From NCBI RefSeq assembly GCF_000759675.1, contig NZ_BAWM01000004.1:1-64000 (forward strand): DNA of 64,000 nucleotides, in the 5' to 3' direction. The notes under the pieces were generated by a model, which saw nothing but the letters and a program-made list of their open reading frames with translations, made no database searches and was not told the DNA's origin. Below are positions 15,476-25,473 of this stretch, piece after piece. Each line of letters starts with the position of its first letter. The stretch's first letter is position 1. Position numbers and translations under genes: made by a program. Origin of the DNA: Neobacillus niacini. GTDB lineage: Bacteria > Bacillota > Bacilli > Bacillales > Cytobacillaceae.

Positions 15476-16342
15476 TTACATAAATTCGTTAACTAATTTA
15501 TCAAAGTATTCTTGATCAAGGTTTAGATCTACATGTGCTAATGGAGTTTCAGAGAAATTATTAATTAATTCCTGGTATGATTTACGTTCTGTGTTTTGAT
15601 AAATCAAACCAGTAACTAAACCATTATGCTTCATCAATGTCTGCATAGCGTTTTCACGGTTTGATGGATCATATCCTTCAATATCACTTAACTTCGTTAG
15701 GTTTTCTTTAAACCAGTCATATGTGTTGACCTTATTATAAGTTACACAAGGACTATAAACGTTAATTAAAGAGAATCCTTTATGCTTGATACCAGCTTCA
15801 ATTAATGCAGTTAGGTCTTTAAGATCTGTAGAGAAGCTTTGTGCAACAAATGTTGCCCCTGCAGTTAAAGCCATCTCCATTGGTGAAATCGGTTGTTCAA
15901 TCGAACCTAGCGGCGATGATTTAGTTTTAAAGCCGGTAGCAGAACGTGGAGACGTTTGTCCTTTTGTTAAGCCATAGATTTGGTTATCCATAACAATGTA
16001 AGTGATATCCACATTACGACGGATAGCATGAATAGTATGACCCATACCAATTGCAAAACCGTCTCCGTCACCACCAGAAGCGATAACTGTTAAATCACGA
16101 TTTGCCATTTTTACACCTTGTGCGATTGGTAATGAACGGCCATGAATTCCATGGAAGCCATATGAATTAATGTAACCAGAGATACGACCAGAACATCCGA
16201 TACCAGAAATAACAGCTAAGTTTTCAGGCTCTAAACCTACATTTGCTGCTGCACGTTGCATTGCCGCTTGTACAGAGAAGTCGCCACAGCCAGGGCACCA
16301 GTTCGGTTTAACATTATTTCTAAATTCTTTAAAAGTGGCCAT
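15476..16342 (-). CDS. korB: 2-oxoacid:ferredoxin oxidoreductase, beta (TPP) subunit
   Basis: This 288-residue subunit binds thiamine pyrophosphate and an Fe-S cluster and decarboxylates a 2-oxoacid (2-oxoglutarate is likely) with ferredoxin as acceptor. Visible are NWCPGCGDFSVQ and GIGCSGRISGY (cluster cysteines), the TPP/metal motif SGGDGDGFAIGMGH with downstream MDNQIYGLTKGQTSPRS, and a further cysteine in YSPCVTYNK. Its GGAGT ribosome site lies inside the end of korA, with a 2-base gap between the genes, so they are translationally coupled. Substrate choice between 2-oxoglutarate, pyruvate and branched 2-oxoacids cannot be fixed from sequence alone. Confidence 0.9.
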   Translation of the reverse strand: MATFKEFRNNVKPNWCPGCGDFSVQAAMQRAAANVGLEPENLAVISGIGCSGRISGYINSYGFHGIHGRSLPIAQGVKMANRDLTVIASGGDGDGFAIGMGHTIHAIRRNVDITYIVMDNQIYGLTKGQTSPRSATGFKTKSSPLGSIEQPISPMEMALTAGATFVAQSFSTDLKDLTALIEAGIKHKGFSLINVYSPCVTYNKVNTYDWFKENLTKLSDIEGYDPSNRENAMQTLMKHNGLVTGLIYQNTERKSYQELINNFSETPLAHVDLNLDQEYFDKLVNEFM

Positions 16343-16344
16343 GT

Positions 16345-18081
16345 TTAGAACAACTCCTTACATTTTGTATATACTTCGTGTGGTAGGAACGGATTACCGT
16401 CATATTTTAAATGTTTAATAATCTTTTCTGCATGCCCAACATTCATTTTCATAATGTTTGCCAATTGACCAGTAGCATTGTTTTCAACAACCACTACTTT
16501 CTTTGCTGAACGAACAAGTGGTAATACTTCGTCCGTTGGGAATGGGTGAATCAAACGAATATGAGCGTGATTTACTTTCAATCCTTCATTTTCTAAACGA
16601 ACCATAGCTTCCTCAATTACACCTCTAGTTGAATTAAAACCAACTAGTAAAATGTCAGCATCTTCATGCTTAGTGTTTTTATACACTGGTGTATTGAAAC
16701 GAATATTTTCAATTTTACGGAATCGCTTGTCCATTTGAGCGTTCCTATTTACAGCCGATTCAGAAGGTTTTCCTGTTTCATCATGTTCAACACCTGTTAC
16801 ATGGTGAATACCATTTTTCATACCAGGAATAACACGTGGTGAAACTCCATCTTTGGTAACTTCATAACGTTTGAAATACGCTTTATTTTCACTTTTAGGA
16901 ATTTCATCAGTAACAAGCTTTCCACGTCTGATTTCTACTTTATCCATACTTAAAGGTTCAACTGTCTGCTTACCCAAAGATAGTTGAAGGTCTGTAAGAA
17001 CAATTACAGGACATTGATATTCTTCAGCAAGGTTAAATGCCTCAGTTGTATCATAGAAAGCCTCTTCTACAGTACTAGGTGCCATAACGATTTTAGGGAT
17101 TTCTCCATGTGTTCCATAAATCATCGCCATTAAATCTGACTGTTCTTGCTTTGTTGGCAATCCTGTAGATGGACCACCACGCTGAGTATCAACAACAACA
17201 AGTGGAGTTTCAGTTATACCCGAAAGACCAATTGCTTCCATTTTTAACGATAGTCCTGGACCAGCAGATGCCGTAATTGTTCGAACACCAGCATAGTTAG
17301 CACCAATCGCCATTGTACAAGCAGCAATTTCATCTTCTGTTTGAATAACTGTCCCACCAAGAGCTGGAAGCTTTTTAATTAAATATTCCATTATTTCAGA
17401 AGCTGGTGTAATTGGGTAAGCAGCCATAAAACGGCAGCCAGCTGCAACGGCACCTAATGCAATAGCATCATTTCCAATCATAAACATACGCTTCTTGCCG
17501 TCAGCTTTTTCAAGTTCCATTATTTCAACGCCATCTACTAGCTGATTTTTCATATAATCATATCCAGCTTTAATGGCATCCATGTTTTTTGCAACTACTT
17601 GAGCACCTTTTTTACCAAAAATCTCTTGAACTACTTCTTCAAAAACATGAATATCAAGATTCAAGACAGCAGAAGTAGCACCAATGGCTACCATATTTTT
17701 CATTAGGGATGTCCCTAATTCAGTAGCAATTTCGGTAAATGGAACCGCATACATTGAAGCTTCAGTGTCGTCCGGCTTCTTTGGTGTGAACTTTGCATCT
17801 GCAAGAATTACACCTTTACTATGCAGTTCTTTGTAGTTTAAATCGATAGTTTCTTGGTCAAAAGCGACAAGAATATCAAGATCATCGGAGATTGAACGAA
17901 CTTCTGTTGTACTTACTCTGATCTTATTATTTGTATGACCGCCTTTAATACGAGATGAAAAGTGACGATAACCATACAAGTAATAACCGAGACGATTCAA
18001 TGCAATAGCAAATATTTCCCCTGTACTTTCAATACCTTCCCCTTGTTGTCCGCCAACTTTCCACGAAAGTTGATTGATCAT
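16345..18081 (-). CDS. korA: 2-oxoacid:ferredoxin oxidoreductase, fused gamma-alpha subunit
   Basis: This 578-residue subunit joins an N-terminal gamma domain (about 1-190; WKVGGQQGEGIESTGEIF, SSRIKGGHTNNKIRVS) to an alpha domain. The alpha part has the pyrimidine-binding segment MAAYPITPASEIMEYL, TASAGPGLSLKMEAIGLSG and VVDTQRGGPSTGLPTKQEQS. The C-terminal domain shows HIRLIHPFPTDEV. This is the usual form in Bacillus. With korB it gives a CoA-dependent 2-oxoacid oxidation feeding ferredoxin. The ATG follows AAAGGGGTG. The pair occupies the place held by tdh-kbl in B. subtilis, between spoVS and miaB. Confidence 0.92.
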   Translation of the reverse strand: MINQLSWKVGGQQGEGIESTGEIFAIALNRLGYYLYGYRHFSSRIKGGHTNNKIRVSTTEVRSISDDLDILVAFDQETIDLNYKELHSKGVILADAKFTPKKPDDTEASMYAVPFTEIATELGTSLMKNMVAIGATSAVLNLDIHVFEEVVQEIFGKKGAQVVAKNMDAIKAGYDYMKNQLVDGVEIMELEKADGKKRMFMIGNDAIALGAVAAGCRFMAAYPITPASEIMEYLIKKLPALGGTVIQTEDEIAACTMAIGANYAGVRTITASAGPGLSLKMEAIGLSGITETPLVVVDTQRGGPSTGLPTKQEQSDLMAMIYGTHGEIPKIVMAPSTVEEAFYDTTEAFNLAEEYQCPVIVLTDLQLSLGKQTVEPLSMDKVEIRRGKLVTDEIPKSENKAYFKRYEVTKDGVSPRVIPGMKNGIHHVTGVEHDETGKPSESAVNRNAQMDKRFRKIENIRFNTPVYKNTKHEDADILLVGFNSTRGVIEEAMVRLENEGLKVNHAHIRLIHPFPTDEVLPLVRSAKKVVVVENNATGQLANIMKMNVGHAEKIIKHLKYDGNPFLPHEVYTKCKELF

Positions 18082-18533
18082 GACTTACACCCCTTTGGAT
18101 ATGTAAAAAATATATTTTATAACTCACTAATAGTGTAGCACAATTCCGAGTAATTCACTAGAATTTAGCCTTTTAAAGCTTTAAAGACGAAATCATTTGA
18201 ATCTAGAAGATGTACTAAACGCTTACAATTCTAGACCTCTAAACAAAAAATTGCAACCCTTTGGGAAAAAATATTGTCTAAAATATGAATATTTTTTTAT
18301 AATTTATTTTTTTACATTTAATGGATTTTTCAAACTTTATCGAAAACGCCATTGCTACGCTCTTTTTTAACTAATCTCATAATATATATTTGCATTTTAT
18401 TTATTACAGAAAACGTTCTCATTTATTCTAGAATAATTATTTCCGAGAAATTAAAACATAAAAATACCTGCTTACATGTAAGCAGGTAAAAGTTAGCTGT
18501 TTCCAACTTTTCACATATTAGATTCTATCTCTT
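18082..18533. other. Intergenic region korA-spoVS
   Basis: About 450 AT-rich bases with no gene. The spoVS terminator is at 18460-18488. The remainder should hold the korAB promoter and leader; I could not single out a convincing promoter. Confidence 0.5.
18460..18488 (-). terminator. spoVS terminator
   Basis: ACCTGCTTAC pairs with GTAAGCAGGT, and a T-rich run follows on the minus strand, about 45 bases past the spoVS stop. Confidence 0.8.
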
Positions 18534-18794
18534 TCATCTTGGTTCAACAATAAGCTTTATAGCCGTGCGTTCTTCACCATCAATCTGAATATCAGTGAAC
18601 GCAGGGATGCAAATCAAATCAACTCCGCTAGGTGCTACAAATCCTCTTGCAATCGCTACTGCCTTAACAGCTTGATTCAATGCACCTGCACCAATAGCCT
18701 GTATTTCTGCTGCACCTCTTTCACGCAGAACTCCAGCAAGTGCACCAGCTACAGAATTAGGATTAGATTTTGCTGAAACTTTTAATATTTCCAT
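18534..18794 (-). CDS. spoVS: Stage V sporulation protein S
   Basis: This 86-residue protein of the Alba-like SpoVS family is highly conserved: MEILKVSAKSNPNSVAGALA, GAAEIQAIGAGALNQAVK and an end in EERTAIKLIVEPR. In B. subtilis it is needed for spore coat assembly and completion of stage V, and it affects septation. The start at 18794 gives the canonical length and has a GGGGGAG site upstream; the frame stays open another 40 codons but that part does not match the family. It has its own terminator and follows ymdB as in B. subtilis. Confidence 0.97.
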   Translation of the reverse strand: MEILKVSAKSNPNSVAGALAGVLRERGAAEIQAIGAGALNQAVKAVAIARGFVAPSGVDLICIPAFTDIQIDGEERTAIKLIVEPR

Positions 18795-18935
18795 TCCTAG
18801 CTCCCCCTTGTATAATCCCGATCCTGGCATGAGCAGTTTCATGAGCAAATCAGGTATATAAGATTCCACTGCTACTATATTCATTCTGCAAAAGACATAT
18901 TCCGGCTTGGACAAAAAAAGTGCATATAATCAATA

Positions 18936-18965
18936 AAAAGAATAACCTTCCATGATTGGAAGGTT
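18936..18965 (-). terminator. ymdB terminator
   Basis: AACCTTCC pairs with GGAAGGTT around a 6-base loop and a T-rich tail follows. The stem begins at the ymdB stop codon. Confidence 0.8.
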
Positions 18966-19761
18966 AAGAATACCAAGGATTATCTTCATTTATTAATATT
19001 CTTTCCACTTTTTTACACTTGCCGTTTTTCCTGTCTAGTTCCATGTAGACTCCACTAAGCTGTGTTCTACCGGTTTTAGGGACTTCAAATCTTACTGGAA
19101 GGCTTGTAAGAAATTTAGTGATGACAGCCTCCCTCTCCATACCAAGAATTCCATCATATGGACCTGTCATCCCTACATCTGTTAAATAGCCCGTGCCGCT
19201 TGGCAGAATGCGGCTATCTGCCGTTTGTACATGTGTATGCGTCCCAACGACTGCAGATACCCTTCCATCCAAATACCAGCCCATTGCTTGTTTTTCACTT
19301 GTTGCTTCTGCATGAAAATCCACAAAAATAAATGGTGTTCGCTCTTGAGCTATTTCCACTAATTCATCTGCTTTTTTAAAAGGACAATCTAAAGGAGGCA
19401 TAAAGGTTCGCCCCTGTAAATTGATAACCGCTACTTCTATGTCGTTTACCTTAAAAAATGCTAACCCTTTACCGGGAGTTCCATCTGGGAAGTTTGCCGG
19501 ACGCACCATATTCTTTGCCGATTCGATAAATTCAAAAATCTCCTTGTTATCCCATGAGTGGTTCCCAAGGGTTACAGCCTGAGCACCGGAACCCAAAAAT
19601 TCTCGGTAGATTTTTTCTGTTATACCTCTGCCTCCAGCAGCATTTTCACCATTAATTATCGTAAAATTAGGTCGATATTTTTCTTTAATTTTTGGCACAT
19701 ACTCTTTAACCATATCTCGACCTGGTGATCCTACAACATCTCCAATAAATAATAAGTTCAT
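18964..19761 (-). CDS. ymdB: YmdB phosphodiesterase
   Basis: This 265-residue dinuclear-metal phosphoesterase hydrolyses 2',3'-cyclic nucleotides in B. subtilis and affects biofilm and motility gene expression. Metal-binding motifs are FIGDVVGSPGRD, NGENAAGGRG, LGNHSWDNKEI, DFHAEATSEK and VVGTHTHVQTAD, all intact. The start at 19761 follows AAAGGATT and gives the usual length; the upstream in-frame codons are not family-like. It lies between rny and spoVS, the order of B. subtilis, and is separated from rny by a GC-rich repeat. Confidence 0.95.
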   Translation of the reverse strand: MNLLFIGDVVGSPGRDMVKEYVPKIKEKYRPNFTIINGENAAGGRGITEKIYREFLGSGAQAVTLGNHSWDNKEIFEFIESAKNMVRPANFPDGTPGKGLAFFKVNDIEVAVINLQGRTFMPPLDCPFKKADELVEIAQERTPFIFVDFHAEATSEKQAMGWYLDGRVSAVVGTHTHVQTADSRILPSGTGYLTDVGMTGPYDGILGMEREAVITKFLTSLPVRFEVPKTGRTQLSGVYMELDRKNGKCKKVERILINEDNPWYS

Positions 19762-19842
19762 TTCTAATCCTTTCGTGAAGCATTTATTTACTATAAATTG
19801 TATCATACTTTTATTTTATTTAACCGCACTGGCTTTTACGAA

Positions 19843-20000
19843 CTTGTCTGTTGATTTCTGCTCCAGGCACTTCGCTTTCCGCGGGCGGTCCGGGGAGACC
19901 CCGCAGGACATTGAATAAGCTTCAGAGAATAAGCACCGCACGAAGGAAATGCGATAGCATTTTCGAGGATCTTCGTGCCTTCCACTCCAATCAACAGAGT
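19843..20000. repeat. Intergenic GC-rich repeat, family A copy 1
   Basis: The element starts with CTGTTGATT and ends with AATCAACAG, a perfect 9-base terminal inverted repeat. It shares TTCGCTTTCCGCGGGCGG and TCCGGGGAG with the copy at 28782-28913. The interior differs from copy 2 and contains its own hairpin (GAAATGCGATAGCATTTTC). It has no coding capacity. Confidence 0.8.
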
Positions 20001-20030
20001 GCCAAAATTAACAATTATCTTTATCACAGC

Positions 20031-20068
20031 AAAAAAATAAAGCAGTGCTAAATGCACCACTTTATTTT
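20031..20068 (-). terminator. rny terminator
   Basis: AAAATAAAG and GTGC pair with GCAC and CTTTATTTT around a small loop, with a run of T on the minus strand. It overlaps the rny stop codon. Confidence 0.75.
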
Positions 20069-21621
20069 GCGTATTCCACAGCCCGTGTTTCACGGATGAC
20101 TGTCACTTTAATATGTCCTGGATAATCCAGCTCTTCTTCTATTCGTTTCCGAATATCTCGTGCCAAACGATGTGCAGCTAAATCATCAACCGCATCAGGT
20201 CTTACAATGATCCGTACCTCACGGCCAGCCTGAATGGCAAAGGATTTCTCAACACCATCATAGGACTCAGAAATTTCCTCCAGCTTTTCTAAACGGCGGA
20301 TATAGTTTTCTAAAGTCTCACTTCGCGCACCAGGTCTCGCAGCTGACAATGCGTCAGCAGCAGCCACTAGAACGGAAATGATTGATGTTGGTTCCGTATC
20401 ACCATGGTGTGACGCTATACTGTTGATAACAACTGGGTGTTCTTTATATTTCGTTGCAAGCTCGACCCCAATTTCAACATGGCTGCCTTCCACTTCATGG
20501 TCAATGGCTTTTCCAATATCGTGTAGTAGACCTGCACGACGTGCTAGCGTTTCATCTTCACCAAGTTCAGCTGCAAGCAAGCCCGAAAGCTGTGCAACCT
20601 CCATAGAATGCTTTAATACATTTTGACCGTAACTTGTACGGAACTTTAAGCGTCCTAGGATTTTAATAAGGTCCGGATGCAATCCATGAACTCCGACTTC
20701 AAAAGTCGTTTGTTCACCCACTTCACGGATGTACTCATCCACTTCTCGACGAGATTTTTCTACCATTTCCTCAATGCGTGCAGGATGAATCCGTCCATCT
20801 TGGACTAACTTTTCAAGCGCTAAGCGAGCAGTTTCGCGACGAATAGGATCAAAGCCTGATAGAATAACAGCCTCTGGAGTATCATCGATAATCAAATCAA
20901 TTCCCGTAAGTGTCTCTAAAGTACGGATATTTCTTCCTTCACGGCCAATAATACGGCCTTTCATTTCATCATTTGGAAGGTTGACTACAGATACAGTCGT
21001 TTCCGCAACATGGTCAGCAGCGCAACGCTGGATTGCTAGCGAAAGAATTTCCTTCGCTTTCTTGTCAGCTTCCTCTTTCACGCGGTTTTCACTATCCTTG
21101 ATCATTATTGCTGTCTCATAGGTCAGTTCCTGCTCCAACTTGTCAATAATAATCGCTTTAGCTTCCTCACGCGTTAAGCTCGAAATTCGTTCGAGTTCTG
21201 TTTGTTGTGATCGTACCAGCTCGTCCACTTTGCTTTCCATCTGTTCAATATGCTGTTGTCTTTGGTTTAGAGAATCATCCTTCTTTTCTAATAGAATTTC
21301 TCGTTTATTTAACGATTCATCCTTTCGATCTAAATTCTCTTCTCTTTGCAGTAAACGGTTTTCTTGTTTTTGCAGTTCATTTCTTCGTTCACGAACCTCA
21401 CGTTCGGCTTCTGTACGAAGCTTGTGAATTTCATCCTTTGCCTCAAGCAAAGCTTCTTTTTTCAATGAATCAGCATCACGCTTTGCATCTTCAAGAATCT
21501 GCTCTGCAGCATTCTTTGCACCTGCTATTTTTGCCTCAGCAATGGATTTACGAACAAAATAGCCAACAACGGCACCGACGATAATGCCAAGCAAAATGGA
21601 GATGATAGTAATAGGTTCCAT
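20062..21621 (-). CDS. rny: Ribonuclease Y
   Basis: This 519-residue endonuclease starts mRNA decay and is anchored in the membrane. The layout is an N-terminal transmembrane helix (about 4-24), a long coiled coil (about 30-205), a KH domain with [15 protein letters not shown] (about 225-260) and an HD domain with [12 protein letters not shown] and ASHHGDTEP. All catalytic His/Asp residues are present. The start at 21621 follows AGGAGGTG; the in-frame upstream extension is not family sequence. ricA, whose product partners RNase Y in B. subtilis, lies 7 kb away. Confidence 0.98.
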   Translation of the reverse strand: MEPITIISILLGIIVGAVVGYFVRKSIAEAKIAGAKNAAEQILEDAKRDADSLKKEALLEAKDEIHKLRTEAEREVRERRNELQKQENRLLQREENLDRKDESLNKREILLEKKDDSLNQRQQHIEQMESKVDELVRSQQTELERISSLTREEAKAIIIDKLEQELTYETAIMIKDSENRVKEEADKKAKEILSLAIQRCAADHVAETTVSVVNLPNDEMKGRIIGREGRNIRTLETLTGIDLIIDDTPEAVILSGFDPIRRETARLALEKLVQDGRIHPARIEEMVEKSRREVDEYIREVGEQTTFEVGVHGLHPDLIKILGRLKFRTSYGQNVLKHSMEVAQLSGLLAAELGEDETLARRAGLLHDIGKAIDHEVEGSHVEIGVELATKYKEHPVVINSIASHHGDTEPTSIISVLVAAADALSAARPGARSETLENYIRRLEKLEEISESYDGVEKSFAIQAGREVRIIVRPDAVDDLAAHRLARDIRKRIEEELDYPGHIKVTVIRETRAVEYAK

Positions 21622-21936
21622 CGTTACACCTCCTCTTGCTATGAACTTTTTGTTACACTTTTTTAAGTGTCGGCATGTACATTGGTATGGTTCAACATAC
21701 AGCAAGCACCAGGCTTTTCATTGTAATATTAACAAAAATGTAAAATATACATGTTAATTGTAAATGTGTGTATATTCATTGTCAAGGGTAACTCCTGCAA
21801 GCTTTTTGAAATATTTAGACTTTGTTCATATTCTAACAATAAGAAAAATGGTAATTTATGAATAAAAATACATCATAATAAATATTTATTCATTTTACTA
21901 AAAAGAGCAAAACCTAATCAGGTTTTGCTCTTCATT
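21622..21936. other. Intergenic region rny-recA
   Basis: About 315 bases without a gene. It contains the recA terminator (21901-21932). The remainder is the AT-rich leader and promoter region of rny. Confidence 0.6.
21901..21932 (-). terminator. recA terminator
   Basis: AAGAGCAAAACCT pairs with AGGTTTTGCTCTT around four bases, directly after the recA stop codon. Confidence 0.9.
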
Positions 21937-22977
21937 TTAGTCTATTAATTCAAACTGCTCATCATCATCGGCTTCAGTCACAATCTTTTCACCGTCTAAT
22001 CCGTAGTGCTCACGGATCTTATGCTGAATCTCAAGACGAACACTTGGATTTTCTCTTAAGAAAGTCTTTGCATTTTCGCGGCCTTGACCTATTCTTTCCT
22101 CATTATATGAATACCAAGAACCACTCTTTTGAACGATATCTAATTCAGAGCCAATATCAATGATCTCGCCCTCTTTAGAAATTCCCTCACCATACATAAT
22201 ATCCACTTCTGCCGTACGGAATGGAGGTGCAACTTTATTCTTAACAACCTTAATCTTCGTTTTGTTTCCAACAATATCAGTACCTTGCTTTAGTGCTTCT
22301 CCACGACGCACCTCAATACGTACCGTAGCGTAGAATTTTAACGCACGACCACCAGGAGTTGTTTCTGGGTTCCCAAACATAACTCCAATTTTTTCACGAA
22401 CCTGGTTAATAAAGATAGCGATTGTCTTCGATTTGTTAATGACACCAGAAAGTTTGCGAAGTGCTTGAGACATCAAGCGTGCTTGAAGACCCATATGAGA
22501 ATCTCCCATTTCTCCTTCAATTTCTGCTTTTGGAACTAATGCTGCAACGGAATCGACTACTAGAATATCAATTGCACCGCTTCGTACAAGTGCCTCTGCG
22601 ATTTCTAGCGCTTGTTCCCCAGTATCTGGCTGGGATAGCAATAACTCATCGATGTTTACTCCTAGTTTTTGCGCATATGCTGGGTCAAGGGCATGCTCAG
22701 CGTCGATAAATGCTGCTTGTCCGCCTGCAGCTTGTACCTCTGCAATTGCATGTAATGCAACAGTTGTTTTACCTGAGCTTTCAGGTCCGTAAATTTCGAT
22801 AATTCGACCTCTTGGATATCCACCCACTCCAAGTGCTGAATCTAGAGCTAATGATCCACTAGGACTTGTTAAAATCCTTGTGTCCGTTTTCTCTCCCATT
22901 TTCATGATTGAACCTTTACCGAATTGCTTTTCAATCTGTTTTAACGCCATTTCTAAGGCCGCTTTACGATCACTCAC
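21937..22977 (-). CDS. recA: Recombinase RecA
   Basis: This 346-residue DNA strand-exchange protein is also co-protease for LexA. Walker A is GPESSGKTT, Walker B is [10 protein letters not shown], and the L2 loop [20 protein letters not shown] is intact. The start is GTG at 22977 with AGGGAGGA seven bases upstream; this gives [12 protein letters not shown], as in Bacillus. The acidic C-terminus ([12 protein letters not shown]) is typical. A LexA-box-like site lies 110 bases upstream, and the gene ends in a strong terminator. It follows cinA, but a 600-base spacer with repeats separates them. Confidence 0.98.
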   Translation of the reverse strand: MSDRKAALEMALKQIEKQFGKGSIMKMGEKTDTRILTSPSGSLALDSALGVGGYPRGRIIEIYGPESSGKTTVALHAIAEVQAAGGQAAFIDAEHALDPAYAQKLGVNIDELLLSQPDTGEQALEIAEALVRSGAIDILVVDSVAALVPKAEIEGEMGDSHMGLQARLMSQALRKLSGVINKSKTIAIFINQVREKIGVMFGNPETTPGGRALKFYATVRIEVRRGEALKQGTDIVGNKTKIKVVKNKVAPPFRTAEVDIMYGEGISKEGEIIDIGSELDIVQKSGSWYSYNEERIGQGRENAKTFLRENPSVRLEIQHKIREHYGLDGEKIVTEADDDEQFELID

Positions 22978-23086
22978 TACTAGTTCCTCCCTTATATATA
23001 AACCAATAAAGTTAATAGCCAAAAATCTATGTTTTTTATTCCTATTAATAATATAACCTCTTTTTAAACATTTGTACAGCAAAAAA

Positions 23087-23100
23087 CGAACATTCATTCG
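23087..23100 (-). promoter_or_regulatory. Putative LexA (SOS) box of recA
   Basis: CGAACATTCATTCG matches the Bacillus SOS-box consensus (CGAACRNRYGTTYG) at 12 of 14 positions. It lies upstream of recA, where LexA control is expected. Confidence 0.55.
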
Positions 23101-23297
23101 ACTTTTTTACAACTAATAGTCATGTAAAAATAGGCAATTCCCCTAGCTATTTTTATCTTTTTTAATTAACTTTTTCATTGTTTTTAACTTTTTCCTCTAT
23201 TTTCAGACTTTATTTATTTAGGAGAACAAATGGCGCAAGCGCACGGTTAGCGCACGACAAGTACTGAAGTTCTCTTTCTGAGAACAATGAAAATACA

Positions 23298-23553
23298 AAT
23301 GTGGGACAACTATTCCGATGTTGATTTTTCGCATAGAAGAGAGCGACATAGTTTCTAGACGTTCCTCAGGAAAGATCCGCTACTATGTGCTCAATGCAAC
23401 CACTTTTATGACCAATTCAATGAATCTGAACTGATTTTTCTTCACAAGCAACCCTCTTGTGACCACTTCCATGTAATTCAAGCTGCCTTTTGGTCAAAAG
23501 CCATTCTTCCGTGACTACTTCTATGAAATTCTAGTTGTCCACATTTTAGTTGA
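23298..23553. repeat. Intergenic repeat region, family C (52-bp degenerate tandem repeats with inverted ends)
   Basis: Three consecutive degenerate units of 52 bases each occupy 23398-23553. They share a core like TGACCACTTCCATG, then AATTC and CTG. AAATGTGGGACAACTA near 23298 reappears inverted as TAGTTGTCCACATTT near 23533, so the block is bounded by inverted ends. There is no coding capacity; the region separates cinA from recA. Confidence 0.6.
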
Positions 23554-23573
23554 ATCTATAATTTCCTATAAAT

Positions 23574-23609
23574 AAAAAAATCACAGAGAGCTTAATTAGC
23601 TTTCTGTGA
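23574..23609 (-). terminator. cinA terminator
   Basis: TCACAGAGAGCT pairs with AGCTTTCTGTGA (one mismatch) and a T run follows on the minus strand. The stem overlaps the end of cinA, so recA is not simply read through from it. Confidence 0.8.
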
Positions 23610-24848
23610 ATCTTGCAAATGCTTTATTAAATAATAGCAGCCATATTTTACCGAACGGCTCCGGATTGCTTCTCGTGAACCGCCAAGTGCCAGCTTTTCA
23701 ACCACTATTTGTTTCCCTCTAATCGAAATACCAATACAGACGGTTCCTACAGGCTTACCTTCAAGTTCATCTGGTCCAGCAACACCAGTGAAACTTATCC
23801 CAATATCAGCAGATACAAGTGCAGATACATTTTCTGCAAGCTCTCTTGCACACTCAGGACTTACAACACCATACTTTTCAATTGTTTCCTTTTTAACTGC
23901 TAGGACTTTCTGCTTTACCTCATTAGTGTAGCAAACAACTCCGCCCTTAAAGACTGAACTGGCACCTGGAAAACTAGTTAGTTCCTGTTGAAACAGTCCC
24001 CCTGTTAAACTCTCTGCAGCAGTTATCGTTAATTTTTTCTCTTTTAAGACTTTCATTAATTCAGCTACTAACGAAGTATTGTCATACCCATATAAAAACT
24101 GCCCTACACGAGAATTAATTTTAGCCTCTACTTCATCAAGCATTACCTGTGCTATTTGCATATCTTGGTGCTTTGCAGTCAGCCGTAATGTACATTCTCC
24201 GTCTGCAGCAAGCGGTGCAATGGTTGGATTCGATTGGTGTTCAATTAATTCATCAATCTCTGTTTCTAACGCCGCCTCACCAATTCCAAAGAACCTTAAA
24301 ACTCTTGAAACTATTTTCTCATCAGTTTTTACTTGTTTTGACAAAGCTGCAGTACCGAATTGTAAAAACATAGGTTCCATTTCTTTCGGTGGACCAGGCA
24401 AAAGCATATAAATACAATTATCGTTCTCGACCATCATTCCCGGTGCCATCCCATGGTGGTTTGGCAGGATCGTAGAACCTTCTAATACAAGTGCCTGCTT
24501 CCGATTATTCTCTGTCATTATCCTTTGAGCCTGTTTAAAAAAGAGTTCAATAGATTCCAATGCTTCTTGGTCCATAACAAGTTTTTTCCCTAGATGCCGA
24601 GCAATTGTTTCTTTGGTTAAATCATCTTTTGTCGGTCCAAGTCCGCCAGTAAAAATGATCAAGTTTGAGCGTTTTTCTGCAATTTCAATTGCAGACCTTA
24701 AACGATCAGGATTATCACCAACCACTGTATGAAAAAAAACATTTACTCCTAGTCCAGCAAGTTGTTGCGATATAAATCGTGCATTACTATTTACGATTTG
24801 ACCCAGCAGTAATTCAGAACCAACAGCAATAATTTCTGCATTCATCAT
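23592..24848 (-). CDS. cinA: CinA-like protein (competence/damage-inducible, NMN deamidase family)
   Basis: This 418-residue protein has an N-terminal MoaB/MPTb-like COG1058 domain (about 1-170; [49 protein letters not shown]). The C-terminal CinA domain (about 255-410) shows [15 protein letters not shown] and [20 protein letters not shown]. The C-terminal domain deamidates nicotinamide mononucleotide, and the N-terminal one hydrolyses ADP-ribose derivatives in studied homologues. The two adjacent ATG codons at 24848 and 24845 are both possible after GGGG. It follows pgsA closely, as in Bacillus. Confidence 0.95.
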   Translation of the reverse strand: MMNAEIIAVGSELLLGQIVNSNARFISQQLAGLGVNVFFHTVVGDNPDRLRSAIEIAEKRSNLIIFTGGLGPTKDDLTKETIARHLGKKLVMDQEALESIELFFKQAQRIMTENNRKQALVLEGSTILPNHHGMAPGMMVENDNCIYMLLPGPPKEMEPMFLQFGTAALSKQVKTDEKIVSRVLRFFGIGEAALETEIDELIEHQSNPTIAPLAADGECTLRLTAKHQDMQIAQVMLDEVEAKINSRVGQFLYGYDNTSLVAELMKVLKEKKLTITAAESLTGGLFQQELTSFPGASSVFKGGVVCYTNEVKQKVLAVKKETIEKYGVVSPECARELAENVSALVSADIGISFTGVAGPDELEGKPVGTVCIGISIRGKQIVVEKLALGGSREAIRSRSVKYGCYYLIKHLQDSQKAN

Positions 24849-24863
24849 CAGTTACCCCAAGTT

Positions 24864-25442
24864 CTATTTAGAATTTTTGAAAACATGAAGATTCTTCGAA
24901 AAATAATCCCACCCAGACCAGATAGTAAAAATTAGTGCAACCCATAATGCTACATCATCAAATGGAAATCCAATCATTTCAAAAATAATATTATGTAATA
25001 AAAGTGCTGAAATTGCGATTATTTGTGCCCAGGTTTTGATTTTCCCGAGGTTATTAGCAGCAACTACTTCTCCACCCTCTACTAGCAAGAGACGAAGACC
25101 CGTGACAGCAAATTCCCTGCTAATGATTGCAATAACAATCCAAGATGCTGCATATCCAAGGTCCACAAGGACAACTAGAGCAGCAGAGACGAGTAATTTA
25201 TCAGCAAGCGGGTCGAGGAATTTCCCCATATTTGTTACAAGATCATATTTTCTGGCGTAATAACCATCTACCCAATCTGTCGAAGAAGCAAAAATAAAGA
25301 TTAATGCTCCAACAAAATGGGTTACCGGAAGGTCAGCTCCCAGGAGATGCATATTTCCCCAATCAAAGGGGGCAAGCATAATTATCAAGAAAATCGGAAT
25401 TAAAAGAATCCTTGATATGGTTATTTGATTTGGTACATTCAT
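24864..25442 (-). CDS. pgsA: CDP-diacylglycerol--glycerol-3-phosphate 3-phosphatidyltransferase
   Basis: This 192-residue integral membrane enzyme makes phosphatidylglycerol phosphate. The CDP-alcohol phosphotransferase motif is complete: DWVDGYYARKYDLVTNMG followed by KFLDPLADK. Several hydrophobic helices are visible, and the N-terminus MNVPNQITISRILLIPIFL is typical. The ATG at 25442 follows TGGAGGAAATAAT. A family-B repeat begins 32 bases upstream, leaving only a short native leader. Confidence 0.96.
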   Translation of the reverse strand: MNVPNQITISRILLIPIFLIIMLAPFDWGNMHLLGADLPVTHFVGALIFIFASSTDWVDGYYARKYDLVTNMGKFLDPLADKLLVSAALVVLVDLGYAASWIVIAIISREFAVTGLRLLLVEGGEVVAANNLGKIKTWAQIIAISALLLHNIIFEMIGFPFDDVALWVALIFTIWSGWDYFSKNLHVFKNSK

Positions 25443-25473
25443 ATTATTTCCTCCAGGTATTATTAGAAAAAAC

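Noticed and set aside
23398..23553. Possible CRISPR array because of regular 52-base spacing
   Set aside because: Units are degenerate along their whole length with no conserved repeat and variable spacer pattern, and no cas genes are in the window.
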